Source: Augochlora pura
Taxonomy: Eukaryota > Arthropoda > Insecta > Hymenoptera > Halictidae
DNA length: 64,000 bases
Assembly: GCF_028453695.1 (NCBI RefSeq)
Contig: NC_135775.1
Location: 10,990,046-11,054,045 of the forward strand
Direction of reading: 5' to 3'
In this document: positions 10,664 to 22,793 of the stretch, piece by piece
How the letters are laid out: each line of letters starts with the position of its first letter
Numbering within the stretch: position 1 is the stretch's first letter
Translations under genes and position numbers: made by a program
Notes under the pieces: generated by a model
The model's database searches: none
The model's input: only the letters and a program-made list of their open reading frames with translations
What the model was told of the DNA's origin: nothing

Positions 10664-13093
10664 CTAAGAATTTTTTGCTATTATACTGTGAATGTTTTTT
10701 GTACTCATCCTTGTTATAACAACTTTGGCACCTTTTGTAATATCGTGAAAAAATTTTAACATTTCTATATGAGTATTACGAGTATGTGAATCTTGCATCA
10801 TATTTACAGACTTTTTTGTCGATCTTAAGTTCAAATGTTGATTACTTAAAGTTTTTTTCTTTTTTAAATATAAAAGATTTTGATAAAATTCCTGTGTAAC
10901 ATCTTGTAATTCATGTGATGATAACTGTTCTACTTTATTAATACTAGTAGGCCGTTTATCTTCACTTTCTTTCAATTTGCTTCTTATAAGATCAATATTT
11001 TCATGTCCACTTTCTGATGTTAAAAGTGGTGCATTTATGTTGCTACTTTCCACTTCACTTGATGTGGAAGTGTGAGAATTTGTCAAAGATTCAGAACTTT
11101 CTAATATATTATAATACAAACTCAGCCTCTTTGCATTTATGTTGTAACTAAAATTTGTTTTCTCTGTTTCATTTGTACTATTTATAGAAGTAAGATTTGT
11201 TGACGACTTATTTCGGAGTATTTTTTGTATTGAAAGAGGTATTTGGTCTGTAGCTATAATTTCATTTGAAATTATTATCGGAATATTTGCCTTTTTAATA
11301 TTATTAATTACATCTTCATGTTGTAATTTATGTTTTTTAGCAAAAGGTGAATCTCGTTCAATTGTTACCCCAAGTTTAGTTGATATTTCAGTACCTACAT
11401 CATCCATTAATAAATCTTTAGTCGTCATATCTTGTATAGATTTATTTATTTTTCCAAAAGAAAGAACTGAAGATTGAGGAGAGAGATTTTGTAATGCTTC
11501 TGGTATAATATCTTGATCTTCTTCTTCCTCTTTCCATTCCCTTTTCTCTTTTCCATAATGCAAATCCTTAGTGTCAGTTAATTTTATATTTGTTTCATAT
11601 GTTTCAGTATACTGATTCTTATTATGAGAGGTTTCATTTAATCGTGTATTAGTAAAACAAATATCTTTGAAGGAATAATTCACATTATTAAGTGTATACT
11701 TATTTCTATTTTGATATTTTAAAATGTTCTCTTGCATGGTTATATTTTGAGAATTTTGTTGAGTTTCAGATTTCTTAGGTGATTCTATCATAGTAATTAA
11801 ATTCTCCAGTCCAAGCAAACTAGAATTACGTAGACATGTTTCTTGTTTTCTGGACTCAATTTTTTCAGAATTTTCTAACACTTCATCTAACTCTGATTTC
11901 GTTTTTTGTTCTATAACTACAGTACCTTGTGCTTGCCGGATAGTAAGCATTAATCCTTCCATTACTAAATCCGTGATATCAGAAGATTTTGATGTTATAT
12001 TATCGTTGCCTCGTTTTCTTTTTGTAGAAGAATCTGGCTCATCAGTCTCTGCAACTACTAGGAGTAAATTTGAAGTGGCAGAGGTCTTTTCATTTACTTC
12101 GTCTCTCTTTCGTTTCTTAGAAGCAAGTATTGGACTTTTGGGATTAATTGTATCGTGTTTAGCGTCTTCGATTTCTCTTTCAATCAAGTATTGATAAGGT
12201 AAACTAGCAGAATCTACATTAGTAGAATTAACTTCATTATTATCCGATTCAGAGATATTACTTTTAATTATGTCTTCGTGCACTTTGTTACTATAATCTT
12301 TATTTTCAACAGTTTCTTCTTTTAAGATGTTCAAATCTTGCAATCTATTGGATACTAATCTATCCTCCTCAAGATTAGTTAATGTTGAATGTTTACTACT
12401 TAAAGTACAACTATTTCCCTTTTCAGATTTTTCATTACTGTCATTTAAATACATATTTAATTCCTGTTTATTATTAATGCCTACATTTTCAGAAAATTCA
12501 CTAAGTGTTACAGATGGCTGAAGGTGATTAAAGTCTTCATTACATATTCTTTGTTTAACTAGCACCTTATTCGTTGAGTTCTTTATTTTATTTAATGTAA
12601 AATTATCATCTAAATGTTTGTCATTTTTCGATTCGAATACTTTCTCCTGTATAGTATTACACTGTTTACTACGTTCTGGAAGATCATTGTCAAAAGAGTG
12701 TATTAATTCTTTAGTGTTCTGAATTAAAGGTTGATCAGAATAAGTTGTTATAGTATACTTCTTGATAGCCTGTTCTGAGCTCTCTATAAGAGATATTACT
12801 TTTATAGTAAGAACAAATGCATGGGAACATGCTACAGCAGATCGTTCCTTAAATTTTGTCATTGCAAATATTTTATCATGTCTAGTCCAAGATGTATGAT
12901 CTATTGTAGTATTGTAGTTAAGAAATGTATAATTTATAAGAAATATAGTATTCAATTATTAAATGTATTGTAATAGATAACATTAATTTTGAATTCATAA
13001 GAAAAGGATACTGTAGGTAACTAAGAGATTGTTTGTACTAAATTGTTGTCCCTGGCGTGGTGGATTTTTTATAATTCTCCTGATTATTTTCAT
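10664..13093 (-). CDS. Uncharacterised 763-residue acidic, low-complexity protein
   Basis: Two exons, 13093-13039 and 12900-10664, joined by a 138-nt intron (donor GTACAA, acceptor ACAATAG). They give MKIIRRIIKNPPRQGQQF followed by NHTSWTRHDKIFAMTKFKER and a long S/T/N/E/K-rich chain. I chose this start because the downstream frame has no ATG near its open end, and only this upstream frame joins in phase. Basic clusters KKRKRD and TKRKRG, spaced about 35 residues apart, suggest a nuclear protein. Two better-ordered segments stand out: DLVMEGLMLTIRQAQGTVVI, and a C-terminal stretch with FFHDITKGAKVVITRMS. I recognise no domain family. Likely fast evolving. It lies head to tail behind PIG-H with only 168 nt between them. 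Coding status is strong from the open length; the first exon is an inference. Confidence 0.65.
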
Positions 13094-13214
13094 TAATTCT
13101 TTTCCATATGTAAAATTTTTTATGGTTCTATAAATTACACATATTAAAATCAATGATATTTGATAATATCTTTCATAATATCTACCTAATTGTTCGATGA
13201 TATTTAAATATAAA

Positions 13215-13222
13215 TTTATATA
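13215..13222 (-). promoter_or_regulatory. TATA-like box
   Basis: TATATAAA on the minus strand, about 120 nt upstream of the proposed ATG at 13093 and just downstream of the PIG-H stop. It could serve as a promoter for the 763-residue gene, but such AT words are common by chance here. Confidence 0.25.
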
Positions 13223-13261
13223 TGTTATGTTTATGACACAACCAATATGAACCAGGCACTG

Positions 13262-13977
13262 TTAAAACTGGATTTTCATTTTGTTGCATCCAATCAATCC
13301 AGCTAGTCTCTCGTACATATATTCCAGGCATTTCCTTTCAGGTATTAACTCTTGGAATAAAGGAATTAGTTTTATTGACTCCTTCCTATCTACAGATTCT
13401 TTTACTACGATTGTAAGGTAATATAATACCCTCTGCTGTAAATACAAATGCAATGATGCATTAATATGAGACTTGTTAGTTATGTAAAATACCTAATACT
13501 TACCCCTGTTATAACTTCATTGATGATTACATCTATTACTGTATCCCAGGGAACAAATTTACATGAGCTTATACCATACAATATTCGTTTCCCTTTTGTA
13601 TATATACCAACAGATTCTACAACTGTTAATGTATCTAACAAGTGAAAAAAGGTCAATGTGATTGAAATATATTTATAAATAATGTAATTGTTCAACAAAC
13701 CTTTTCTCACAGAAGTAAGAAAATAAATACACTGTAGTATTAAAATTAATATAGAACCAGCAAATGGTAATACTATATTAAATGTTTTCCACAATAACAA
13801 TGTTATAAATAATAAAAGCAGAGTAATATTAACATTAAAATGAATGTCTCTATACAAAATAAATTTTATAACATGTTTAGATTTGGCACTTTCATCTATA
13901 AGTTTTAAATTACATCCATTCACACTTTGAAAACACAATTCAGATGGGGGTCCATCTTTAAGAAATATAGATGACAT
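13262..13977 (-). CDS. PIG-H: GPI-GlcNAc transferase subunit H (PIG-H)
   Basis: Three exons (13977-13701, 13634-13504, 13435-13262) close in frame to 193 residues, close to the 188 of the human protein. PIG-H is a subunit of the ER membrane complex that transfers GlcNAc to phosphatidylinositol, the first step of GPI-anchor synthesis. The two hydrophobic segments, about residues 50-64 and 69-86, form the expected membrane hairpin, followed by the conserved PIG-H region with ESVGIYTKGK, FVPWDTVIDVIINEVI and the C-terminal LIPLFQELIPERKCLEYMYERL. Introns are 66 and 68 nt, both GT-AG. The next gene on the same strand starts 168 nt beyond the stop. Confidence 0.92.
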
Positions 13978-14704
13978 TAATAAATATTGTTCTCACTTTT
14001 ATCAATAGAAAGTTCGACAATGTATATTCGCTAAAAGAAAATTGCATATTATTCTATTGAATAATGACATGGATAGCAGATAAGTTGATTTTCACTTAAG
14101 ATCGTAAAATTATTAATAAGTGTTAAGTACATTTAACGAATACGTATATCCTTGGATCTAAATAAATCTGGTACTTCAAGGTACACAGTGTCAGAACTGA
14201 CAGTCAACCACATATACATTTATCTCAATTAGAAACACAACGCTATAAGGAGTTATATTGATGATCTAAATTGAAAATATGCATTCACTGCACATATAGA
14301 GTAGATATCTATAATATTAGTTAGTTTAATTATTCTAAACAAAAAGAATCAAATTCTACATCGACGATCAAAATACATGTGTATGTAGCTGCTCATCTGA
14401 CTTCAACAACTTGATAGATGCCTGATAAACGATAGTTACGTGACTATGTTCTGTATTATTTTTGTTATTGAAATTTGGTTTCAGGCTTTTAATTTTCTTT
14501 AATAAAAGTTTCACAAGTTTTTCAATCTTATGTACATTAATCTGAATCAAGTTTTTGACAGACTACTCTGAAACATTAATTTTGAACTAATTTCATCTTT
14601 CACGATTTTAGAATATTTGTTCTCTTTACGTCTCTAGAACATTCGACTTCGATGCTTCCGGCTCCCAGTTGCCATCTATCGCACGCTAATATATTTATTC
14701 TTAT
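13978..14704. other. Intergenic region upstream of PIG-H
   Basis: AT-rich DNA between the PIG-H start and the left target duplication of the solo LTR. It should hold the PIG-H promoter. I see no further gene or repeat. Confidence 0.5.
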
Positions 14705-15573
14705 ATGTTGTTACGGTTTTAATTGTCTGGATGTAGGGAATTTGATGTGGTTCGGTTGCCCGTGGAGCGCTGAACCGCTCTGCTCGTGAAAGGTTGTAGA
14801 GAGTTGTACAACTTTGAATATTTTAAGCAAAAACTGGTACTTTATTGATAGAGCTCTATGATCTACTTTCTTTGACTGTCGAATAAAGTCTGTCTGTATT
14901 TTCCCGAGGAAAGCAAGTTTTATTCCTGCGTTCCTTCTGGTTCTTCCTCCCTTGTCCAATAGGAAAATTGGGCTCCTCTAGCTGGATGCTGATTCGTCGG
15001 ATGGCTCATCTTCTGGTTGCAGATTGGTGGTTCGGCGGTGCGCGTGCGGCTGGGAGTGCGCGACGGTCGAGCGCGCAGGGGCAAAAAGCCCGCCGAAACG
15101 AACGGAGTGGGGTATGCCGCGCGCGAAGACCTCGGTTCAAGGACAGCGTGAGAGAGAGAGAGAGAGAGAGAGGTCAGGGAGAGTTCCGAGAAGTCCCTAA
15201 CTAAAGGTTTTCGACGTGCAACACTTTAGCGGTCCGGATTTGTTACTGTGACTCGTTTAGTTTGTGCAACATTGTAGAGGATCTTACGAGAGCCAACGTG
15301 ACATTGTCTATATTCCTCGATTAGTCTTGCTAAAGAAAGCGAAGGCTTGACGATGAACTTCGTGGGAACTCTCTCATTGTCTCTTTACATATTCTCAGTT
15401 ATTCCTCTCGGGCGATACAATGTCTCTATAAAAATATGCGATATAAATTTATATATACATTCGAACTTCCCTCCTGCCGCCATAAATTGAAACGTATAGT
15501 CTAGTAGCGTGGTCGTAATATGAACAAGTGCCTATGTTCGCGTCGCTCATGAAACGTGATAACGTAACAATGT
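14705..15573 (+). mobile_element. Solo LTR of a retrotransposon with 4-bp target duplication
   Basis: The LTR proper is 14709-15569 (861 bp). It begins TGTTACG and ends CGTAACA, a perfect 7-bp terminal inverted repeat of the TG...CA type, and is flanked by ATGT at 14705-14708 and 15570-15573. It is clearly richer in GC than its surroundings. A sense AATAAA (about 14881-14886) and a (GA)12 tract at 15150-15173 lie inside. No gag or pol frames and no second LTR are nearby, so this is best read as the product of LTR-LTR recombination. A 4-bp duplication fits Ty3/Gypsy or BEL elements. The two open frames inside it (14711-14959 minus and 14968-15204 plus) show no known protein. Confidence 0.7.
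15150..15173 (+). repeat. (GA)12 microsatellite
   Basis: An uninterrupted GA dinucleotide run inside the solo LTR. Confidence 0.95.
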
Positions 15574-15690
15574 ACAGTGTGTGTAAAGGGCCCTACTCCT
15601 GAATATCTTCAGGCCGCAGCTTGATCTGTTAGCGAGGGCCGATACGAAAATTTTCTTTGCTCTAATTGACTAACAATTCAATGCTAAAAC
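15570..15690 (+). repeat. Dispersed repeat, copy B
   Basis: Diverged copy of 7141-7255 with the same ordered blocks (ATGTACAGT, CTACTCCTGA, GGCCGCAGCTT, GCTCTAATTGACTAACAAT). Its first four bases are also the right target duplication of the solo LTR, so the LTR sits exactly at the repeat's edge. Confidence 0.55.
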
Positions 15691-16661
15691 AGGATCCACA
15701 ACTGGATATATGGACAGAAAAATGGTGAGGACGAGCGCGCCAAATTAGGAAGTAAGAATTCTATGCAGAAATAGGTCTTATTACCGTATATAACATTAAA
15801 AGACAGTACAGATCGCTAATTTACACTTACTAACTTAGAAACGCATGCGCACTAAAAATGCATTCTCGGCAGAAGTTGGAATTTTGCGTCTGATGTATCT
15901 TTACTGTCACGTTAAATTCAAATTTAGTTATGCATCATCTCAATAAATATCATCTCAATATTTATCCAAAATTAATACTGTTTACTATATATAATAATAA
16001 AGATTATTAAATACAAAAAAGTCTACATAAAGATTGATAATACATCATAACATTATGAAATAATTCCTTCATGTCTTAAATATTCATATAACTAACATTA
16101 ATTAAACATAATTATATGTCAGAAACGAAGAATCTTCTTTCTATATGGTAGAGTCTAGTCGCTGTATAACAGTTTGAAAATACAATATTTGGATATCCAT
16201 GAAACGTGAACTCGGATAGAAATATCTAAAGTGTGTCTTATAAATACTAATACTAAATATTTACATACACATATTTTCTATACGTGTGCATATGTACATA
16301 TTACATATTCATACATTGCTACAAGCAAGAATCAATTGTTAACATATCGAGTCATTTGGGTCCACCTTATATTAAGTAGTGCGCAGACGTAGTATTCGGT
16401 TCAAATCGCTGATACACCGTCCAATAGAGTGAGTGAAACAGCACTTACTGCCATTCTGGCATTACGTCAATGGTGGTGGACGTCTCATACGCTGGATTGG
16501 GAGGAGTTACCGTGACCGCCATTGTTACAGGTCCTTCGTATTGCAGAACGTGATCTGTGAATATCGTATCATCATATTACCGTTTCTAACGTATTTGTGT
16601 CTCCAACGTAGAATTCAACGACGACGGTACACAGTATTAACGAACGTGTTCTGAGCATAGC
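15691..16661. other. Upstream region of Rab1
   Basis: Just under 1 kb between the dispersed repeat and the Rab1 start codon. It should hold the Rab1 promoter and 5' UTR. An open frame at 16433-16654 has no recognisable product. No tRNA structure was found around the GGTTCAAATC word near 16400. Confidence 0.5.
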
Positions 16662-18412
16662 ATGTCCACAATGAATCCCGAGTAGTGAGTAAAATTTTGT
16701 TGCGCAGACATAAGTGTACCGAGAAACATTCGATTCGTGAAATATGTAATCGATTTGGTTCCAGTTCCAACAACGATCTGTCATGGATTGGTTGAGTCAT
16801 TTTGATTTGCATATTTTATTATGTTAACAGAAGGGAATTCTGTATAATGCCACTGTCTGACAGATTCACTTTCCCCCTCTCCCCTTATTCTGGCTAGCCA
16901 TATTTCAGAAGTTTATTATCTGTTGTGCTTTCTCTATTCTAAAATCGTTAAAATATATCTCACAATATCTCTCAATTAATTAATGGAAATATAATATTTG
17001 AAAATTCTTATACAATTTATATAATTATTCAAAAGATTTAGTAAAATTATTTTTAAGAGATTGATCTTGAGACAGTTTTGTAGTAAGAATGAGACAAAGT
17101 TCATTCAGTTGAGATAAGTGCCACTAACTTTGATTACTACACTATATTGTCTGTCTTTTCATAAATTGTATTTTGTTCAGCTGTCATAAATTCATTGTAT
17201 ACATAATATATCCATTGTATGTGAAAAACATTGCACAGACTGTTTTTTTAAGAAAATCGATTGTGATCTAGAAATTCGTGTTTCTACATTACTATCGATG
17301 CTTTGTTTATAATTTATGTGTCATTATTGATCTATTATGTAGTGTCATATCACATTAATCATCAGCTCTGTTTTTTTACGCGTTGCTAATTCATAACACA
17401 TATTTATTTTGTGTTGCATAAATTAAAAATATTTCAAGAAGATAAATTATTACTTTTATAAATGAATATTTTCTCTTTTATGATATGAATTATATGTCAG
17501 ACATTGGTAAATGAAATATGTAAATAAATACGAAGAAATAAATACATTTATTTTAACTAGTGTTTATTTAATTCATTCTTTGTAACAAATATTGAATATA
17601 TTAAATGAATATTATGAGGAATTATAATTACTAATTTATAGTATTTTATAAATTATATTAATTATAGTATTTTAAAAATTATAATGTACAATATAAGATG
17701 AAATCTAATGTAAAAAATATTTTTACAGTGATTATTTGTTTAAATTGCTCTTAATTGGAGATTCTGGAGTTGGAAAATCTTGTTTATTACTCCGCTTTGC
17801 TGATGACACATATACAGAAAGTTATATCAGTACTATTGGGGTAGATTTCAAGATAAGAACGATTGATTTAGATGGAAAAACAATAAAATTGCAAATTTGG
17901 GATACAGCAGGTCAAGAACGATTCAGAACAATTACAAGCTCTTACTATAGAGGAGCACATGGTATTATTGTTGTTTATGACTGCACGGATCAGGAAACTT
18001 TTAATAATGTTAAACAATGGTTGGAAGAAATTGATCGTTATGCTTGTGACAATGTCAATAAACTGCTGGTTGGAAATAAATGTGATCTTCATACTAAAAA
18101 AATAGTTGACTATACAACGGCAAAGGTGAATTAATTTTATTATAAAATTTTAATTACTGAAACCAAAATTGGTTACAAGTCATAACTATTGGCATATTGT
18201 TATGATAATAGGAATATGCAGATCAACTTGGTATTCCATTCTTGGAAACATCAGCTAAAAATGCAATGAATGTGGAACAGGCTTTTATGACAATGGCTGC
18301 AGAAATAAAACTTAGAGTGGGTCCTCCATCTAGTAGTAGCAACATTCCAGCAAGTAAAGTGAAAATAGAACATGGACGTCCAATCGAGCATCCTAAGTCT
18401 GGGTGCTGTTGA
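16662..18412 (+). CDS. Rab1: Rab1 small GTPase
   Basis: Three exons (16662-16684, 17729-18125, 18212-18412) give 206 residues. The tiny first exon encodes MSTMNPE plus two bases of Tyr and ends at GTGAGT; it is separated from the main exon by a 1044-nt intron. All G-box motifs are present: P-loop GDSGVGKS (about 18-25), effector loop YISTIGVDF, WDTAGQE, NKCD and ETSAK. The C-terminus ends GCC, a double-cysteine site for geranylgeranylation. Rab1 controls ER-to-Golgi vesicle transport, and the sequence is nearly identical to insect Rab1 in the switch regions. The NKCD box has Cys where many Rab1 proteins have Ser (NKSD); this is tolerated in the family. Confidence 0.97.
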
Positions 18413-20265
18413 GAAATGTAATTCTGTGTAACCAAAGTAAATAATTTCATACTTACCTATGCAACTTATTATTAGTTAATAATAAGATGAAAGATCTGTA
18501 TGTTAACACTGATAGTAAATCTTTTAATTACAGAAGGACATCTTATGGTAGCAGTTTTGTACTGCTTGAAGAAAAAATATTACCAGAAGAAATGTGAAAG
18601 ATAATGGAAGTTTCAGTTTATATTAATAAAAAGGAAAGAGGTGTGAAGCATTATCAATTATGGACCACTAACTCTATTGTAGAGTTGAATAAAAATAACT
18701 TTTGTTCTATCTTTTTTTTGATAAGAGAAGAACATGATCACTCGCTAACATACTTAGTGCAAAAAATCAACCATAGGAAAATTCGTCGAATTAGCAGGAA
18801 TTAATTGATTTTATGCAATGATACGTTTAAAGCCAATTCAAGTTTATAAAAGTAAATTGAATAATATTGTGTATCGTGGTTATACAGATAAGCACTTTTT
18901 ATTTTTTAGCGTAATTATAACATGTGTAATTGAATATTTCTTTGCCTAGCAAAAGGAAGTCATTCTTACCCCTTTATACTACCTAAACATTTTTCCATGT
19001 TTTATTCCAAACACTTTCTTGAGGTAAACAACAATTAGATTACTAATATACTGAAATATGCCGTCATTGCTGCCTCCCTCTTTTTTCAGTGCTCATTAGT
19101 GTAATTTAATAACATTATATTAATAAATATGTCAACACTAATATACAAATCGCAGATAGCATACCTGTTTACATGATGATACTTACAAAAAAAAGTATTA
19201 CACATGTTACAACCAGTAACTATATAAGTTACATGAATTTTTATTAAACTTCTGCTACTTGCGATATTCGCAACATCGTTAGCCTATTAAAAATACATCG
19301 TGTCGTTTGAGAAATTCTTGAACATTTAATGAATATTCAATATCTTTCGTCTCGTTTCTACAAAATAAGTGCATATTCGTAAAACTATTTGTTTCATAAG
19401 GAAGAATTTGTAAGATTAAAAATTTAGCTAAAATACCGTATCTCTTTTGTATCGATTCCCTATTATTCTAAAGTACTAGTTAAAGTTACTTTATATTGCA
19501 TATTTGTTATTTAAGTATTTTTACATTGCTATAGTTAAATTATAATTGTGGATTAATAAATTAGAACACATTAATGGAATTTTATAACAAGCAATGATAA
19601 TAACAAGACAGATTTTGTACAATATATATTATTCTAATTTTTATTGAAAAGAAAAAACAGATATTTTATACAAAAGACCGATATTACGATTAATCTCACT
19701 TTCGTATTGTTATTAAGAAAAAATTTTTATGAAGACAAGAATAGTATATTTCGAAATAATTTCGTATTTCTAATATAGTAACATAAAATTAATTAATTAA
19801 TAGGAATGTATAGATATCTTCGCAATGAGTACATATGTAACATTTAAATGTATGATTATAAAAATAAAAATCATGTGTATGTTATAAATCATTTGCCAAC
19901 TTTCATAATATACGCATTGACCACTATTTTGAGTAGAATTGCTGCGCCTACAGTATAAAGTAATAGCAATATAATGTATGTACGTATATAATTAATATTG
20001 TTTTTAAATACTATGATTGATATTACTCTTATATTTTTGTACAAGACGTTCTCTTTAGATGTGAGAAGTGAAATATAGCAACTGTCACACGATCACAGGA
20101 TGAATCGAATTTTATAGAATATGCAGGTATTAATAAATGATCAATAATAATTTTTCACTAAAATTGATTTATTCTTACATAATTCTTTATCGGTTCATCT
20201 ATTTTACAGTAAGCTTGTAAATGTAATTATTATAACCTCACGTCTGTCATTTAAATTTCGTCAAA
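18413..20265. other. Rab1 3' UTR and intergenic region before Sec10
   Basis: AT-rich DNA. Candidate polyadenylation signals for Rab1 include AATAAA at 18625-18630 and 19122-19127. The right end should hold the Sec10 promoter. No further coding sequence is supported; the frame at 18604-18804 lies in the presumed UTR. Confidence 0.55.
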
Positions 20266-22793
20266 ATGATGCAACAATATATGAAAGAATTAGAACAGGT
20301 AAATTATTGTAGATACTAAACATACGAACTACTTGTATAATATTAATGACAATATTAAAAATTGCAATGTTTGTTTTTCAAGGATCCATTTGATCCTGAA
20401 GAATTTGTTGAAAGATTAGCTTGGAGAACAGTTAATGACACTACAAAGGACAGTGGAAAAACATTTTTTGATCCTATGATAGTACACGAAACATTTTTGC
20501 AAGCAATAAAAGACTTGCAGATTTTGCAGGAACGTCAGCAGAAGAAGTGCGATAAACTTGAAATAGCATTAAAGGATGAAGAAGCAAGACATATGCTTGA
20601 AATACTTGAATTACAAGAAAGAAATAAACATTCTATTGATTTATTTCATCAATTAGATGAAAGAATTAATCTTGTAGCTACTAAGGTCTTGCATTTAGGA
20701 GACCAATTAGAAAGTGTTAATACACCTCGAGCTAGAGCTGTCGAAGCTCAAAAGTTAATGAGACATTTTTCAGATTTTTTAAGTCCTGGCCCTTTGACAG
20801 ATCCAATTTTTACTGACAAGTCATCGGTACAAATGTTTATATATCCTAATATTTAGGTAACTGCTATTGTTTGTAAGTTATAATTATTAAAATTTTATAT
20901 TCCACTACAGCTGGATGAAGCAGCAGATGTGATACAAAAACTTCATTTAATTTCACAAGAATTGCCTTCAGATAAATTTGAACATGCAAAGAAAAAGATC
21001 GCTGTGAAATATGATGAAATTGAAAGAAATCTTATAGAAGAGTTTGTTAGAGCGCACAACAGAGAAGATGCTAATCGTATGAGGGAATTGGCATCAGTTT
21101 TAGCTCATTTTAAAGGATATTCTCAATGTATTGATGCATTTATAGAACAAAGTCAAATGGGTTCATTTGGTGGAAAAGATGTTTTTCAAGATGTGATACC
21201 AATGTGTACAAAATATCATAAATTAATGCAACAAGTATTTACAAATCCTGAACAAGTGATGGCTAAGTTTGTGTTAAACATTTACCATTTAAGACTTCAA
21301 AAGTATGCAGTTGCTAAATTGGCTGACAAAAGTGACCCTGAGAAATATCTGAGAAACTTACATGATCTGTATACAAGAACTGTAAAACTATCCGTAGAAT
21401 TAAAAATGTTTAACATGGGTACTGATGATACTTACCTATCCAAACTTACCAGGAATATATTTCAAAAATATTTGGATACCTACATTATGTAAGTTTATAA
21501 GATAACCAGCATATATATGTTATATTGAATTAATTTACATATTATTTTAGTATTGAGACAAAATCATTGAAGGAAAAATCTGCAGCTCTTCTTATTGAAT
21601 ATTATGAATCTAAAAATCACCAAAAAAAACAGCTTCAAACTGGTGGTTTCCAAGAATTAAGAAGAGATTTGCAAGCGGTTTTAGGTGCAAGGACTAACAT
21701 AAATATTGCACAAATAGAAAATTATGGCGGAGAAACTTTTTTATCAGAAGAACTTGCAATTGCTTTATTACAGAGAAGTAAAATGGCATTTCAGAGATGT
21801 CAATTATTATTAAAACCTGAAGAAATACCAATAAATGCACTTCAAATTTTTGAAATATTATTACAATATTTGCTAAATGAACATGTTGACTATGCATTAG
21901 AATTAGGCTTACAAAGTGTACCAATTCCAGAAAGTAGGACTCAACCTGAGATCCACTTTTTTAATGTTGTACGCCAATGTAATGCAATTGTGCGACTTTT
22001 AGAAGAACAGTTTAATGACAGCCTCATACCACTTGTTATGTAAAATTTCTTTTTTTTAATCTATACTAATACTTGTGCAAAGATGCATACTCAAGATATA
22101 TATTTTTTCAGATCAACATCAAAACACGGAGATTGTATGTTAAAGAAAAAACTCGTATTAGATCAAATTGATATGAAACTTGAAACAGGAATAGATAGAA
22201 GTATAAATGCTATTGTTGGCTGGGTGAAAGTGTACTTACAAAATGAACAACGTAAGACTGATTTTAAGCCTGAAACTGATGTTGATACTTTGAATACTCC
22301 AGCTTGTTTAACAGTAGTACAGTATGTGACTGGAATGATTCGGCATATTCGAAACACTTTAGATGGAAAAAATTTAAATAATGTACGAACTGAACTTGGA
22401 GTTAGATTTCATAAAGTTATTTATGATCATTTACAACAATTTCAATTTAACTCTGCTGGTGCAATGTGCGCCATATGCGATATGAATGAGTATCGTAAAT
22501 GTGTCAAAGAACTTGAAGTTGATATAGTTACTAGCCTGTTTGATACGTTACATGCTTTATGTAATTTATTATTAGTCAAACCAGAAAACTTGAAACAAGT
22601 TTGCACAGGCGATCAACTGGTGTGTTATATTTTCGAAATATTATAATTACAATATAACTAAATATATTTATTAAATATTTTGTTCTTGTTACAGGCAACA
22701 TTAGACCGTAATGTTTTGGTGAATTTCATACAATTAAGAAGTGATTATAAAACACAAAAGTTAGCAAACTGTTTGAAAGGTTTAGCTACATGA
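20266..22793 (+). CDS. Sec10: Exocyst complex component 5 (Sec10)
   Basis: Six exons (20266-20298, 20383-20826, 20911-21488, 21551-22039, 22112-22619, 22695-22793) close to 716 residues; the human protein has 708. Sec10 is a core exocyst subunit that tethers secretory vesicles to the plasma membrane. The N-terminus has the conserved DPFDPEEFVERLAWR, followed by a coiled-coil region (about 50-125). The rest is helical rod, including AVKYDEIERNLIEEF, RMRELASVLAHFKGYSQC and YLRNLHDLYTRT. Two Met codons open the frame; the first is used here. Exon 2 ends at a weak donor, GTACAA. A stronger donor (TTTAG, then GTAACT) lies 30 nt downstream, directly after an in-frame TAG; its use would end translation at 164 residues as counted from the exon-2 frame start. 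Confidence 0.95.

Noticed and set aside
14711..15204. Two open frames of about 80 codons on opposite strands
   Set aside because: Both lie inside the solo LTR, where raised GC content lengthens chance frames.
16385..16415. tRNA B-box-like GGTTCAAATC
   Set aside because: No A-box at the right distance and no acceptor stem pairing.
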